Source: Planctomycetota bacterium (GTDB lineage Bacteria > Planctomycetota > UBA1135 > GCA-002686595). Taken from it: a stretch of 64,000 nt of DNA. Location: positions 1-64,000 of the forward strand of contig JAKVCD010000002.1 in NCBI GenBank assembly GCA_022446815.1, given 5' to 3'. Positions 35,282-44,019 of the stretch are shown here, piece by piece. Position 1 is the first letter of the stretch, and the number at the start of each line of letters is the position of its first letter. A program made the position numbers and the translations under genes. Under the pieces are notes generated by a model. That model searched no databases. It had not been told where the DNA came from and saw only the letters and a list, made by a program, of their open reading frames with translations.

Positions 35282-36710
35282 CGATCACAAAGGTCGCTTG
35301 CGCCTCTAGCATGGCTGCCTGAGCCTCTAGCAGTACCTGCTGGGCAGCGAGGACTCGCATAGCTGTTGAGCGCCCCTCGCTGTAGCGAGCTAACTCAATC
35401 TTATGTTGGCGGGTCGCTAATTCATGCGAGCTCTCCGCCGACTTGAAGGCGAAGTACTGAAGGTCGAGCGCGCGAATGACCATGCGGAGGTTGGACGTGA
35501 GTTTGCGCTCTGCGCTGTCTAATTCGAGCTGGGCGTTCCGGACGTCAGACCTCGTCTTGCGGGAGCGAGCTCGAGGTTCAGCCCCAGAGATGGGGAGGTC
35601 CCAGCGGATCGCTGCCGTGACGGTGGGGTACTCGGCGCTGACGGCCTCCTCCCATGCTTCGAACGCGCTCTTTTCGAATCCAGCCGTGCTAACCCTCAGC
35701 TGAAAGTCGAGCCGGCTTTGTTCGTCAGACTCTGCTACATGGAGGAGCCTGTTGGCGGTCGAGAGCTTGAGCTCTTGTTGTCTGATCTCAGGGTTGATGC
35801 TGCGCACCTTGACATAGGACTCCTTCCACCCCGGGAGCGTTGGCCTGCTTGCAAGTTGAGGGAGCTCATCGGTCGCAATGAGATTCTCTGACCAGGCTGA
35901 CGGGTTGTTCGTTGTGTAGAGGAATTGGCGCAGGGCGTCCTCTGCGTTCATTCGACCAATATGGAGTTGTGTACGAGTCTGTGTCCTGACAGCCAGCTCT
36001 GTCTGAGCCTGCAGAATGTCTAACTCGAGCCCAACGCCAGCGTCGTAACGATCTTGGGCCAACTTGAGGAACTCTTCTGCGTACTGTACTCCTCGATCTG
36101 CTGAGTCCATCGCTCCTTGAGCGGAGACTAAGGACCAGTAGGCCTGCAGGATCTGTTCAACGAGCGCGCGCCGGACTGCGCGGACCGACTCTGATTGGAA
36201 GGCAAAGTCATTGTCTGCCTGGAATTGGTTCGCTGTCACATAGTCTCTGCCTCGGCCGGCTAGGAGGCTCTGTGTCATCCCAAGCGTGAGGGTCCCCGTT
36301 GTCGAGTGGGGGAGGTAGGAGAAGGAGTTGTTCGTTGTGGTCTCTTCCGAGTTGTAGATAACTTCGAAAGTGGGACCTGCCGTCGTCGGCCGAGTCAGGC
36401 TCAATGTGATCCGCTGATCCCTCTGATCCAAGATTGGCGCGCCTGAGAGCTCGGAGTTTCCCTCGTTTTCTGTGTCCGTCAGGCTCCCTTCAATCCGAAG
36501 CTTCCAGTCAAACCTTGCCCAGCGAGCATCCCTCTCGTATCGGGCTGAGTCTTCGACAGCGTGGCTGGCTTGAAGCGCGAGAGAATATGCGGTTCCCAGC
36601 CGCAACGCGTCCTGGAGGGTGACCTCTAGGGTGTTCGCGTCTCTCTGCGCAGCTTCAGGGGGGCCCTGAAGGCCTGTCATGGCCAATAGGATGGGGACTA
36701 AGGGGTACAT
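35238..36710 (-). CDS. TolC-family outer-membrane channel protein
   Basis: A 490-residue protein with a short signal peptide (MYPLVPILLAMTGLQG). It has the doubled TolC plan: a strand-helix-strand half starting VTLQDALRLGTAYSLALQA, and a second half with NPEIRQQELKLSTANRLLHVAESD. The long coiled-coil helices are Gln/Ala/Glu-rich, and the C-terminal helix (GRSTAMRVLAAQQVLLEAQ) is typical. TolC trimers form the outer-membrane exit duct of type I and RND machines. It is convergent with the adaptor operon rather than inside it. No clear Shine-Dalgarno precedes the ATG. Confidence 0.92.
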   Translation of the reverse strand: MYPLVPILLAMTGLQGPPEAAQRDANTLEVTLQDALRLGTAYSLALQASHAVEDSARYERDARWARFDWKLRIEGSLTDTENEGNSELSGAPILDQRDQRITLSLTRPTTAGPTFEVIYNSEETTTNNSFSYLPHSTTGTLTLGMTQSLLAGRGRDYVTANQFQADNDFAFQSESVRAVRRALVEQILQAYWSLVSAQGAMDSADRGVQYAEEFLKLAQDRYDAGVGLELDILQAQTELAVRTQTRTQLHIGRMNAEDALRQFLYTTNNPSAWSENLIATDELPQLASRPTLPGWKESYVKVRSINPEIRQQELKLSTANRLLHVAESDEQSRLDFQLRVSTAGFEKSAFEAWEEAVSAEYPTVTAAIRWDLPISGAEPRARSRKTRSDVRNAQLELDSAERKLTSNLRMVIRALDLQYFAFKSAESSHELATRQHKIELARYSEGRSTAMRVLAAQQVLLEAQAAMLEAQATFVIAKGQLEVLLGEHDR

Positions 36711-36858
36711 GGGGATCGATGTTGCTATCGAGCCTTCAGTTACTCCCTCTTGAGGGAGACCCTAGTTTTCCCATCTCTCGCTGTGCCAGCTCACTTCTTA
36801 AGGAGCGCCTACTGGCCAGGGCTGCCCCCTTCGCTCTCAGCTCAGAATGCCAGCTCTC

Positions 36859-38130
36859 TCAGCGCGAGGAGGAGGGCTCTTTAGGCGCTACGGCCCACGA
36901 CGCTGCTGTGAGGGGGGCTGTCAGAGAGCGCAGGAAGGCGACGAGGTCTTCCTCTTCTCGTGCAGTGAAGTCGGCAGGTGTCAAGGTGAGCTCTTGGTGG
37001 TGGCCTGTACGCTGGGCGCCCTCGAGGGTGGAGTAGAAGCGCACGACCTCTTCCAGGGTCTGGAACTGGCCTTGGTGCATGTAAGGCGCTGTCTGGGCGA
37101 CGTTGCGGAGGCTCGGGGTGCGCATCTCACCGAACTGGTCGGCGTCGGAGATGAGGAGCTGGACGAAGTCTGCGCGCTCGCCCTTCGGCTGGTCTGAGTG
37201 CTCGCCGCTGGCGTTGAAGGGGTCCTTTTTCACGAGGAGGGCGCCGAGGTGTCGGCCTGCGTCGATGGGGAGCTCGTCGTTCAGGGGCGGCACGGCGAGG
37301 TGATGGAACTCCTCGTCAGTGAGCTCTGGCCCCATGTGGCAGAGGGTGCACTGGCCCTTGCCCAAGAAGAGGTCGAGCCCGCGGCGGGCCTCAGGGCTCA
37401 AGTGTCCGCCACCTGCCGGGTCGCCTGCGAGGTAGGCCTCAGCGAACAGGTCTAGCTTCGAGGGCCCCGTCTCAAGCCTGCTCTGATAGGAGGCGAGAGA
37501 TTTGCTCACGTTGACGAGGACCTCGTCAATGAGGGCGCGGTCGGACGCGCTCATCGCTTGCCACGCGAGGTGGCGGGGGTCCTCTCTGTGCTCCGGCATG
37601 GGCTTCGCGCGAGCGGGGAAGCGCTGGCTGTCCTCTAGCTCGGGCAGCTGGCCAAAGAGGGCCTCGTACTGGGCGCGATAGCCCTCGTCCGTGCGGACGA
37701 GGTGCGCAAGCGCCAGCCGGTCCCCGTCCATCTCATGAGGGCTCTCGAGGGGGTGCCGGATCTGCGCCCAGAGAGTGTCCGTTCGCCCGTCCCAGAAGAG
37801 CCAGCGCCGACGCCCCACGTCGAAGAGAGTGGGGGTGTTTCGCATGAGTGGTCCGCGCCCCTGAGGCAGGGAGCGACCGTCAGTGAACCCGAGGGCGGGG
37901 TCGTGACAGGTGGCACATGAGAAGCGCTCATCAGGTGAGAGCCGGGCGTCAAAGAACAGAGCTTGGCCTAAGCGCGCGGCGTCCTCATCGGATGCGACGG
38001 CGTTGGTGGGGTCCGAGCGCAGCTCGGGTCGCGGGCTGATACGGGAGAGCTTTCGGGCGAAGCGCTCGGGGGACAGCGCGTCTTGAGGTGAGAGCGCTGC
38101 CACTGAGAGGAGGAGGATGGAGCCGATCAC
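36859..38130 (-). CDS. Di-heme cytochrome c peroxidase / MauG-like protein
   Basis: A 423-residue exported protein with two c-type heme motifs, CATCH (72-76) and CTLCH (261-265). Between them is the conserved FWDGRTDTLW block, and GEMRTPSLRNVAQTAPYMHQG lies toward the C-terminus. The family reduces hydrogen peroxide or, as in MauG and MbnH, oxidises a protein partner. Its start overlaps the stop of the YtkA-like gene by 4 nt, so the two are translationally coupled. A second peroxidase of the same plan sits at 46181-47497. Confidence 0.92.
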   Translation of the reverse strand: MIGSILLLSVAALSPQDALSPERFARKLSRISPRPELRSDPTNAVASDEDAARLGQALFFDARLSPDERFSCATCHDPALGFTDGRSLPQGRGPLMRNTPTLFDVGRRRWLFWDGRTDTLWAQIRHPLESPHEMDGDRLALAHLVRTDEGYRAQYEALFGQLPELEDSQRFPARAKPMPEHREDPRHLAWQAMSASDRALIDEVLVNVSKSLASYQSRLETGPSKLDLFAEAYLAGDPAGGGHLSPEARRGLDLFLGKGQCTLCHMGPELTDEEFHHLAVPPLNDELPIDAGRHLGALLVKKDPFNASGEHSDQPKGERADFVQLLISDADQFGEMRTPSLRNVAQTAPYMHQGQFQTLEEVVRFYSTLEGAQRTGHHQELTLTPADFTAREEEDLVAFLRSLTAPLTAASWAVAPKEPSSSR

Positions 38131-38531
38131 TCGAGGAAGACCTCCGCTTGACCTCGCTCGGTCATGGGGCCGTCGGTGATGTCAAAGTAGAGCTCCCAGC
38201 GGCCCTCCATGTGAAAGAGCATCCCCTCAGCCCGGAATAGACCTTCTCCGAGCGGGACCATGCGCGGGAGCCTGTTCATGCCGTGCCGGTGGTGAGGCAT
38301 AGCCGCATCCACTGCGAGCGCGATATCAGAGCTCGGGCGCGTGCCGTCTGCCGGCAGGGCCTGCGCCTCAATGGTGAAGGGGGCGTTGAGGGGGATCTCG
38401 GCTGGCTCGGTTCGCCAGCGGATGCGCCATGCGCCGTCGTTAGACAGGAGCTCTTCACCCTCTACCGACCAAGTCGGGTGAGGGGCCGCGCACGAGGCGA
38501 GGGTCAGCGCTATGAGCATGAGAGATCTCAT
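38127..38531 (-). CDS. YtkA/FixH-like lipoprotein
   Basis: A 134-residue lipoprotein with lipobox LASC (Cys14). A single beta-sandwich domain carries MPHHRHGM (78-85) and GMLFHM (103-108). These His/Met-rich loops resemble metal-handling sites of the YtkA/FixH-like family. The gene is the middle of a minus-strand operon: it overlaps the NHL gene by 4 nt upstream and the peroxidase by 4 nt downstream. A role in metal handling or heme maturation for the peroxidase is inference. Confidence 0.82.
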   Translation of the reverse strand: MRSLMLIALTLASCAAPHPTWSVEGEELLSNDGAWRIRWRTEPAEIPLNAPFTIEAQALPADGTRPSSDIALAVDAAMPHHRHGMNRLPRMVPLGEGLFRAEGMLFHMEGRWELYFDITDGPMTERGQAEVFLE

Positions 38532-40459
38532 CTTTCACCTCCATCGACACCGCGGGCCTCGCGGGTGTAGAGACGAGGCCCAAAGGTCTCCAAGAAGACG
38601 CCCTCCGCGTCATAGACCATCAGCCTGTGGTTCCCGTGATCGACCACGAGGACCCGGCCGTCTTCATCCACCTCGACGTCGCGAGGCTGGAAGAACTCGT
38701 CCTCTCCGAGCCCCTTTGAGCCCCAGCTCTGGAGTAGCTCACCGCTTTCGTCGAATCGCTTGACCTTGTGCTCCAAGAGCTCGGTCACGTAGAAGCCGCC
38801 GCCAGCGCCGACGCCCAGCCCTGCGGGGAAAGAGAGGCCCTCCACCAAGACGCTCGCCTCACGCGCGCCGTCAGCAAAGCTGAGCACCCTGCCAGAGGCT
38901 CCGTCTGCGGCGACCTCGGTGTTGGCGTCCGTGACGAGGAGGCGCTGGCCAGCGGGATCCCACTCGATGTCGGTGGGGTTCACCAGCTGCGCTCCCCCAA
39001 AGGTCTTGCTGAGGCGCCAGCTCGAGTCGTAGCGCCTGATCTCGCGTGCGCTCCTGTCTATGAGATCGAAGGAGCCGTCAGCGCGCATCGCGAGTGCGCC
39101 GCCTTCGACGCCCTGTTCTAGGCGGAGCCCCTTCACGAAGCGGCCGAGGAAGAGGCTGAACGCTGGGACCTCGGCGTCTACCTCTCCGAGGCGGTAGAGC
39201 TGAAGGCGCTGGTTCCCTGGATCTAGAGTCAGGAGCGACCGAGTCTCAGAGACAAAGCACATCCCAGTCAGGCCGAGGAGCCTGCCATGCGCGGTCCCGC
39301 GTCCGCCGAGCTCGCTCACCTGACGTGGCCCGTAGCGGCTCCACTCATATGGCTTCACCCTGTTTCCCTCAGGCTCGCCGAGGAACAAGAGCCCGCCGCC
39401 GACAGCGATGGTCTCCCCTAGGTGGGGGCTCGCGGTGAGGTCTTGCCAGGAGCGATCGAGGCGGCTGAAGCGCTCGGGCGCCTCACCGACACCGAAGAGC
39501 TGCACGCGGTCGTCCATCGCCTCTGCCACAGCTGCGAGGTCGCCGTCTTCCGTGACGGCGAGTCCGCCCGGATAGTGGAGCTTCCCTTCCCCCTCACGTG
39601 GCATGAGGGCGTGAAGGCCCCACTCATAGAGCCACTCGCCCTCTAAGTCGAAGACCTGAACTCTGTGGTTTGAGCTGTCGGTGACGTAGACCTTCCCTTG
39701 AGCGACCTCGAGGCCGGTGGGGTCTGCGAAGAAGCCCGGCGCCCAACCCCAGTCGCCCCATGAGAACAGGTGCTCCCCCTGTGAGGAGAAGACCTGGACG
39801 CGATGGTTGCCGCGGTCGCAGACGTAGACGCGCTCGTCCTCTGCTATGGCGACGTCGGTGGGGAAGAGCAGCTCGCCAGCGTCCACACCACGCGCGCCGA
39901 CGCGGGCGCGCAGCTGGAACTCGGTCTCATCTCCTTCGTGCCGCGGGTGATCGAGGAGCAGCACCTGATGGAGCAGTGGCTCGACGATCGCGAGGGTGCG
40001 CTTGCTCGCGGCGATGGCCCCAGGCTGGTGAAGGAGCTCATGGACCGCGTTCTCTGGATAGGTCTCCAATTGAGCGCTCCCCAGCGCCGCTGAAGCGAGC
40101 CGGCCGGTGACGCTGTCCGTCATCCAGAGGCGATTGAAGGGGCTGAAGCTGAGACCGCTCGGGTGGCGCCCTTGGTATGTGATGGGGTAGCTGTTGAGCG
40201 CCGGGTCCGTCATCTTGACCGCAGGGAAGGACCCGTCCTCATTAGGGGTAAGCGGCACGCTCCGGTCGATCCGCTGTACTGTGACCCTCCCTCGGAGCGG
40301 GTCTGCGATGGCGAGCAGATCGCCCCCAGAGTCAAAGGAGACGGCGTTGGGGCTAGGGTGCGCCTCGAGGGTCTTTAGGTAAGCGCCGAGACGCTCCTCT
40401 GCTGAGGCGCTGAGAGCGAGCGCTAAGGTTGAGGTGGTCGTGAGCAGGGCGCGAAGCAT
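38528..40459 (-). CDS. Secreted NHL-repeat (six-bladed propeller-like) protein
   Basis: A 643-residue protein from the ATG at 40459, whose product begins with a good signal peptide (MLRALLTTTSTLALALSASA). An upstream ATG at 40498 adds a hydrophilic 13-residue stretch and is less likely. NHL signatures repeat: FPTDVAIAEDERVYVCDRGNHRVQVFS, ADPTGLEVAQGKVYVTDSSNHRVQVFD, FQPRDVEVDEDGRVLVVDHGNHRLMVYD and weaker blades in the middle. NHL propellers bind proteins, glycans or other ligands. The gene heads the operon with the YtkA-like lipoprotein and the peroxidase, which suggests a shared periplasmic or surface process. No specific substrate can be named. Confidence 0.88.
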   Translation of the reverse strand: MLRALLTTTSTLALALSASAEERLGAYLKTLEAHPSPNAVSFDSGGDLLAIADPLRGRVTVQRIDRSVPLTPNEDGSFPAVKMTDPALNSYPITYQGRHPSGLSFSPFNRLWMTDSVTGRLASAALGSAQLETYPENAVHELLHQPGAIAASKRTLAIVEPLLHQVLLLDHPRHEGDETEFQLRARVGARGVDAGELLFPTDVAIAEDERVYVCDRGNHRVQVFSSQGEHLFSWGDWGWAPGFFADPTGLEVAQGKVYVTDSSNHRVQVFDLEGEWLYEWGLHALMPREGEGKLHYPGGLAVTEDGDLAAVAEAMDDRVQLFGVGEAPERFSRLDRSWQDLTASPHLGETIAVGGGLLFLGEPEGNRVKPYEWSRYGPRQVSELGGRGTAHGRLLGLTGMCFVSETRSLLTLDPGNQRLQLYRLGEVDAEVPAFSLFLGRFVKGLRLEQGVEGGALAMRADGSFDLIDRSAREIRRYDSSWRLSKTFGGAQLVNPTDIEWDPAGQRLLVTDANTEVAADGASGRVLSFADGAREASVLVEGLSFPAGLGVGAGGGFYVTELLEHKVKRFDESGELLQSWGSKGLGEDEFFQPRDVEVDEDGRVLVVDHGNHRLMVYDAEGVFLETFGPRLYTREARGVDGGER

Positions 40460-40510
40460 GAGACAGGGATTGAATAGCCCTCGATAAGACGGATGCAAGC
40501 CCGCAGAGGT

Positions 40511-42919
40511 TCAGCGTTCTAAGGAGACTTCGGCGAAGCCGGCTTGGCCGTGGTTGTGGTCTTGATGGGCTCGCTCGAGGATCTCGACCTTGAACGAACG
40601 GATCTTCTCCGCCCGATCGAACGCGATGACCCCCTTCTGGAAGTTGTCCGCAGGGAAGAGGACCTCGTAGGGCTCGTCGTCCTCGCCGTTGATCGTGACC
40701 CGCGCTTTCACGATGCGGTCGAAGGACTTCACTTCGAGGGCGTTCGAGCCAGTGGGGGAGAGCAAGATTCTGCGCGCGCGCACCGGACGAGGGATGCGCA
40801 CAGTGAGCGTTGGGCTTGGATCATCAGCGGCGCAGGCCCAGCCAGTGAACTCAAAGCCGTCTATGACGTGCGCGGCCTCTCGTGCGAGGGCCTCGCTCTC
40901 TTTCTCTTTGCTCTCGTGGTTTCCGCGATTGCGCTCACTGGAGACGACGGCAGAGGCGTCGGTCGCACTGAGGAGGTTCCTCGCGCCCGCCTCGGAGTAA
41001 TCCATCATCCAGTCTTCGAGCAGGTCATCGACGGGGACCTTGAAGGAGCCGCTCACAAGCTCTTCGACGCCGTCTGCGTCGCCTGGCAAGGCCTCCGGCC
41101 CGAGGACAAAGGCGCGCGCGGTGATCTCGTACTCGCCACTGGTGACGAAGGAGTGGCGGAAGGGGTAGCGCTCGCCTTGCCAGGCTTTGCTCGGGTCTCC
41201 GGGGATTCGAGCGACGACCTCGCCGTCTATGGAGTACTCGACCCGCACGATACGCAGCCCGCGGGCGCTCTCAGGGACGAGCTCTTCTGCGGGAGTGAAG
41301 TCTTCGATGACCCAGTCCGGGAAGCCTGAGAGCCAGGCGGTGAGGACGTCTGAGCTAGAGCCTCGAATCCATAGCTCAGTCTCTTCTCCCTCGGCAGCAA
41401 AGCTCAACTTTCCGCCAGGCGCTTTGACGCTGCCGCCGGTGGAGGACGCGGTGGCCTTGTTGAGGAAGAGCAAGGCGTAGCACGTCTCCGTCTCGTTGCT
41501 CCACTCTCCACCGCCGCCTTGGCTGCTGGTCAGGTTTTGGGCGCCCGCCTCATACCAGTTGTAGGGCCCGATCATCTTTTGATTGAGCAGGCCCCCGACG
41601 CGCTCCAGCCCGTACAGGTAGTAGCGGTGGCGCCCATGCATTCCAGGGTTCCGGGAAACCGAGAAGTTGACCGTCAGCCAGTTGAGCGCGTGGTCGACGC
41701 CCTTCTTCACGCGCTGGGCGTATGTGCCCCGTGACCCTACGCCTTCGAGGCCGATCTTGAGGCAGGCGATACCAGCTGTAGTCATGGAGCCTGTGGGCCC
41801 ATTCTCATTAGGGTCTCTGTAGGAGAAGCCGGCGAGGCGGTAGCCCGTCCCACTCCTGCCTTCCATCCCAGGCGGAGGATCTATGATCTGCGGGTCGTAC
41901 TGCTTCTCTAGGGTGCCCTCGATGAGTCGCTCCCAGGTCTTGCGGGGGACCTTGATGCCCATCTTTGAGGCGGCCCTGAGCCCTAGCGCAGCGTACTGGC
42001 TACAGGAGAAGTCCCATGACCCCCACGGGTACGCCCAGAGGCCGGTCGCGCCTCCCCCCCCTTGGGTATCGATCAAAAACTCAGTGACCTCCGCTGCCCA
42101 GTCCATGTGCTCCTCATCCTCGAGGGAGGCGAGCAGCATCAGCAAGCACCCTGCTGAGTAGGTGTCCTCGCATGGGACCTGCTTGAGCCAATTGACCGCA
42201 CGTTGGATCGTGTGGTCGCCCTTCTCCACGCCGGACTTCACGAGGGCGTAGGCGCAGAGCGCGGTGAGTCCGGTGGGATGGTTGGTGTGATGGCCCCGCC
42301 ATGACCCATCACGGTGCTGCGCGCGCTTGAGCCAGAAGATCCCGTGATCGATCGCGGTGTTCACCTTGATCTGTAGTTGGTGAGACTTGGCAAGGGAGGC
42401 TTTGCTTCGACGCGGCTCTTGCCCGCTGAAGAGGTGGTCTCTGTAGACCGGGGGAGAGGGGTTCGGTACGAGCCTCTTGACCTCTTTACGGTCGGCGTCG
42501 AGGAGCACGAGCGCGTAGTTCTTGAGGCGCTCCTGGCAGCAGTCCGTGCGGTTCCAGATCGTGATCTGCTCGATGGGGTGAGGGGTCATGAGGTCGACCT
42601 CCCACCAAGCCTCAAAGAGAGGGGAGCCGTCGGGGTTCTGAGAGTCGGTGTGGGAGACTGAGCCTGCAGGGTGAGACCCATCCAAAATGGCGTCGATGGC
42701 CCGCGCTGCGCCAGCGCCTTGGTAAGTCGTGGACTGAGTCGCGACCCCCTCTGTGGCGACGTTCGCCTTACCGCTGAAGACTTCGACCTCGGCGAGCGAG
42801 AGTATGCTCCCTTCACCGTGAAGCTCGATCCGCACAAATTGCGCGACAGGGGCTTCACTCGTCTCAGGGAGAGGCGCGAGTGACGAGGCGAGGAGGAGGT
42901 GCAGCCAGGCGAGGTTCAT
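40511..42919 (-). CDS. Secreted discoidin-like / alpha-toroid (squalene-cyclase-fold) protein
   Basis: About 802 residues from the ATG at 42919 (MNLAWLHLLLASSLAPL, signal peptide). An ATG at 42949 would add 10 residues. Residues ~35-165 look like an F5/8-type-C (discoidin) domain, with WWEVDL and QITIWNRTDCC. Residues ~185-500 form an alpha/alpha toroid like prenyltransferase or squalene-cyclase repeats (AIDHGIFWLKRAQHRDGSW, GLTALCAYALVKSG, CYALLFLNKA). A beta domain and a C-terminal discoidin-like domain follow. Cyclase DXDD-type catalytic residues are not evident, so a binding role is more likely than catalysis. It is separated from the NHL gene by about 50 nt on the same strand. Confidence 0.8.
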   Translation of the reverse strand: MNLAWLHLLLASSLAPLPETSEAPVAQFVRIELHGEGSILSLAEVEVFSGKANVATEGVATQSTTYQGAGAARAIDAILDGSHPAGSVSHTDSQNPDGSPLFEAWWEVDLMTPHPIEQITIWNRTDCCQERLKNYALVLLDADRKEVKRLVPNPSPPVYRDHLFSGQEPRRSKASLAKSHQLQIKVNTAIDHGIFWLKRAQHRDGSWRGHHTNHPTGLTALCAYALVKSGVEKGDHTIQRAVNWLKQVPCEDTYSAGCLLMLLASLEDEEHMDWAAEVTEFLIDTQGGGGATGLWAYPWGSWDFSCSQYAALGLRAASKMGIKVPRKTWERLIEGTLEKQYDPQIIDPPPGMEGRSGTGYRLAGFSYRDPNENGPTGSMTTAGIACLKIGLEGVGSRGTYAQRVKKGVDHALNWLTVNFSVSRNPGMHGRHRYYLYGLERVGGLLNQKMIGPYNWYEAGAQNLTSSQGGGGEWSNETETCYALLFLNKATASSTGGSVKAPGGKLSFAAEGEETELWIRGSSSDVLTAWLSGFPDWVIEDFTPAEELVPESARGLRIVRVEYSIDGEVVARIPGDPSKAWQGERYPFRHSFVTSGEYEITARAFVLGPEALPGDADGVEELVSGSFKVPVDDLLEDWMMDYSEAGARNLLSATDASAVVSSERNRGNHESKEKESEALAREAAHVIDGFEFTGWACAADDPSPTLTVRIPRPVRARRILLSPTGSNALEVKSFDRIVKARVTINGEDDEPYEVLFPADNFQKGVIAFDRAEKIRSFKVEILERAHQDHNHGQAGFAEVSLER

Positions 42920-43034
42920 GTGGAGATATCTCTCCCACCAAAGTACCAAAGCTCCGTCTCTGCTGCGGCTTGGGAGGGCTGGCTGGGGAGCCGGTTCATT
43001 CGCACCCGACCTGATTTAGCAGGGTGAGCGCTGA

Positions 43035-43196
43035 TCACCGCCCTCCTTCTCGCTCTAGGGCTTCCGCGCAACCTCCTTCTGGGGGCGCAGCGAGGATGGC
43101 TTGGAGATCGTTCACTTTCACGGCTCCATGCCGCACGCAGTGAACGAGATCTAGCCCTGCCCGTTCAGCCGAAGACCCAGCCTGCCGCCACCTGGT
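43035..43196 (-). pseudogene. PDZ-like C-terminal remnant
   Basis: This 53-codon open stretch on the minus strand has no start codon and follows a TAG. It reads AGSSAERAGL, then VKVNDLQAILAAPPEGG and ends LEREGGR. This is the order of the second half of a PDZ domain (SPAERAGL ... DLQALLA..PPG ... R.G), without the usual GD after the AGL segment. It overlaps the last ~30 nt of the TIM-barrel gene in another frame. It is probably the tail of a lost gene; chance similarity cannot be excluded. Confidence 0.4.
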
Positions 43197-44019
43197 CTAG
43201 GTGAGCTAGGCTACGGTGAATCCCTTCGATGACATCTTCGGTCGGCTCGTACTCGATGAGGTGGACACCTTCAAAGGACATGCTCTCGAGGAGCGCGCCC
43301 CAATCTAAGTCGTCCTCTCCGATCGCCACAGCTCGCCAGCCCTCGCCTGCTCGGGCCCAGTCCTTCATGTGGCAGTAGTTGATGCGTCCATCGATGATGT
43401 CTAGTGCGTAGGACCTGTCGGCCGGGCGCGCTGCCTTGAGGTTGCCGGCGTCGAGGTTGAAGCCGACTGAGGGAGGGAGCTCTTGGACGAGCCGCGCGAG
43501 GGCCTCCGGGTGAGTTGTGACTGTCTCGCTGTGGCAGAGGGAGCCGTCGGCTAGGGGAGTGATCGCGCCGTGCGTCTCGATGGCGATCTGCATCCCGTGT
43601 GATGAGCAGAGGGCGTCCGACTCCTCGAAGGCGCCGAGCATGCGCGCCCAGCGCTCCTCATCCATGGACTCTAAGGGAGTGAAGCCACTGAAGAGTCGTA
43701 CGTGCGTCGCGCCGCAATCTGCAGCGACGCTCGCTTGGCGCAACACCTTGTCGAGCTCTGCCTCATGAGCAGCGGGGTCACCTAAGGTGAAGTCATTCTC
43801 GATGCAGCAGAAAGGGGCCCGAATCCCGTATCGATCAGAGAGGGCAAGGAGCTCTGCCACCTCTTGTACGTCCGGGGCCTCAGAGAGGCGCCCTCGCTGG
43901 CCGCCTCCGATCCCAATCTCGATGGTCTTGAAGCCGAGCTCAGCGGCGATGCGGAAGTGCTCCTCGATGGGGAGCTCGCGGAAGCCCCACTCGCCGCAGC
44001 CGACCTTGACGGCCTTCAT
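43165..44019 (-). CDS. TIM-barrel sugar isomerase/epimerase-like protein
   Basis: A 284-residue soluble protein of the xylose-isomerase-like/AP-endonuclease-2 superfamily. Visible elements are GFKTIEIGIGGG, an acidic pocket strand MQIAIETHG, GFNLDAGNL, NYCHMKDW and GVHLIEYEPTED. These carry the Glu, His and Asp residues expected as metal ligands near the barrel mouth. The start ATG overlaps the upstream SDR stop by one base (TGATG), so the pair is coupled. Members isomerise or epimerise sugars or related polyols; the substrate is unknown. Its C-terminal codons overlap a PDZ-like remnant in another frame. Confidence 0.85.
   Translation of the reverse strand: MKAVKVGCGEWGFRELPIEEHFRIAAELGFKTIEIGIGGGQRGRLSEAPDVQEVAELLALSDRYGIRAPFCCIENDFTLGDPAAHEAELDKVLRQASVAADCGATHVRLFSGFTPLESMDEERWARMLGAFEESDALCSSHGMQIAIETHGAITPLADGSLCHSETVTTHPEALARLVQELPPSVGFNLDAGNLKAARPADRSYALDIIDGRINYCHMKDWARAGEGWRAVAIGEDDLDWGALLESMSFEGVHLIEYEPTEDVIEGIHRSLAHLDQVAAGWVFG

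Noticed and set aside
36743..36758. CTCCCT/AGGGAG hairpin in the 148-nt gap between the peroxidase and TolC genes
   Set aside because: The stem is short and no T-run follows on the minus strand, where the neighbouring genes lie; too weak to call a terminator.
40544..41329. Plus-strand open frame of 261 codons opposite the toroid protein
   Set aside because: The minus-strand frame has a signal peptide and recognisable domains along its whole length; the plus-strand product matches nothing.
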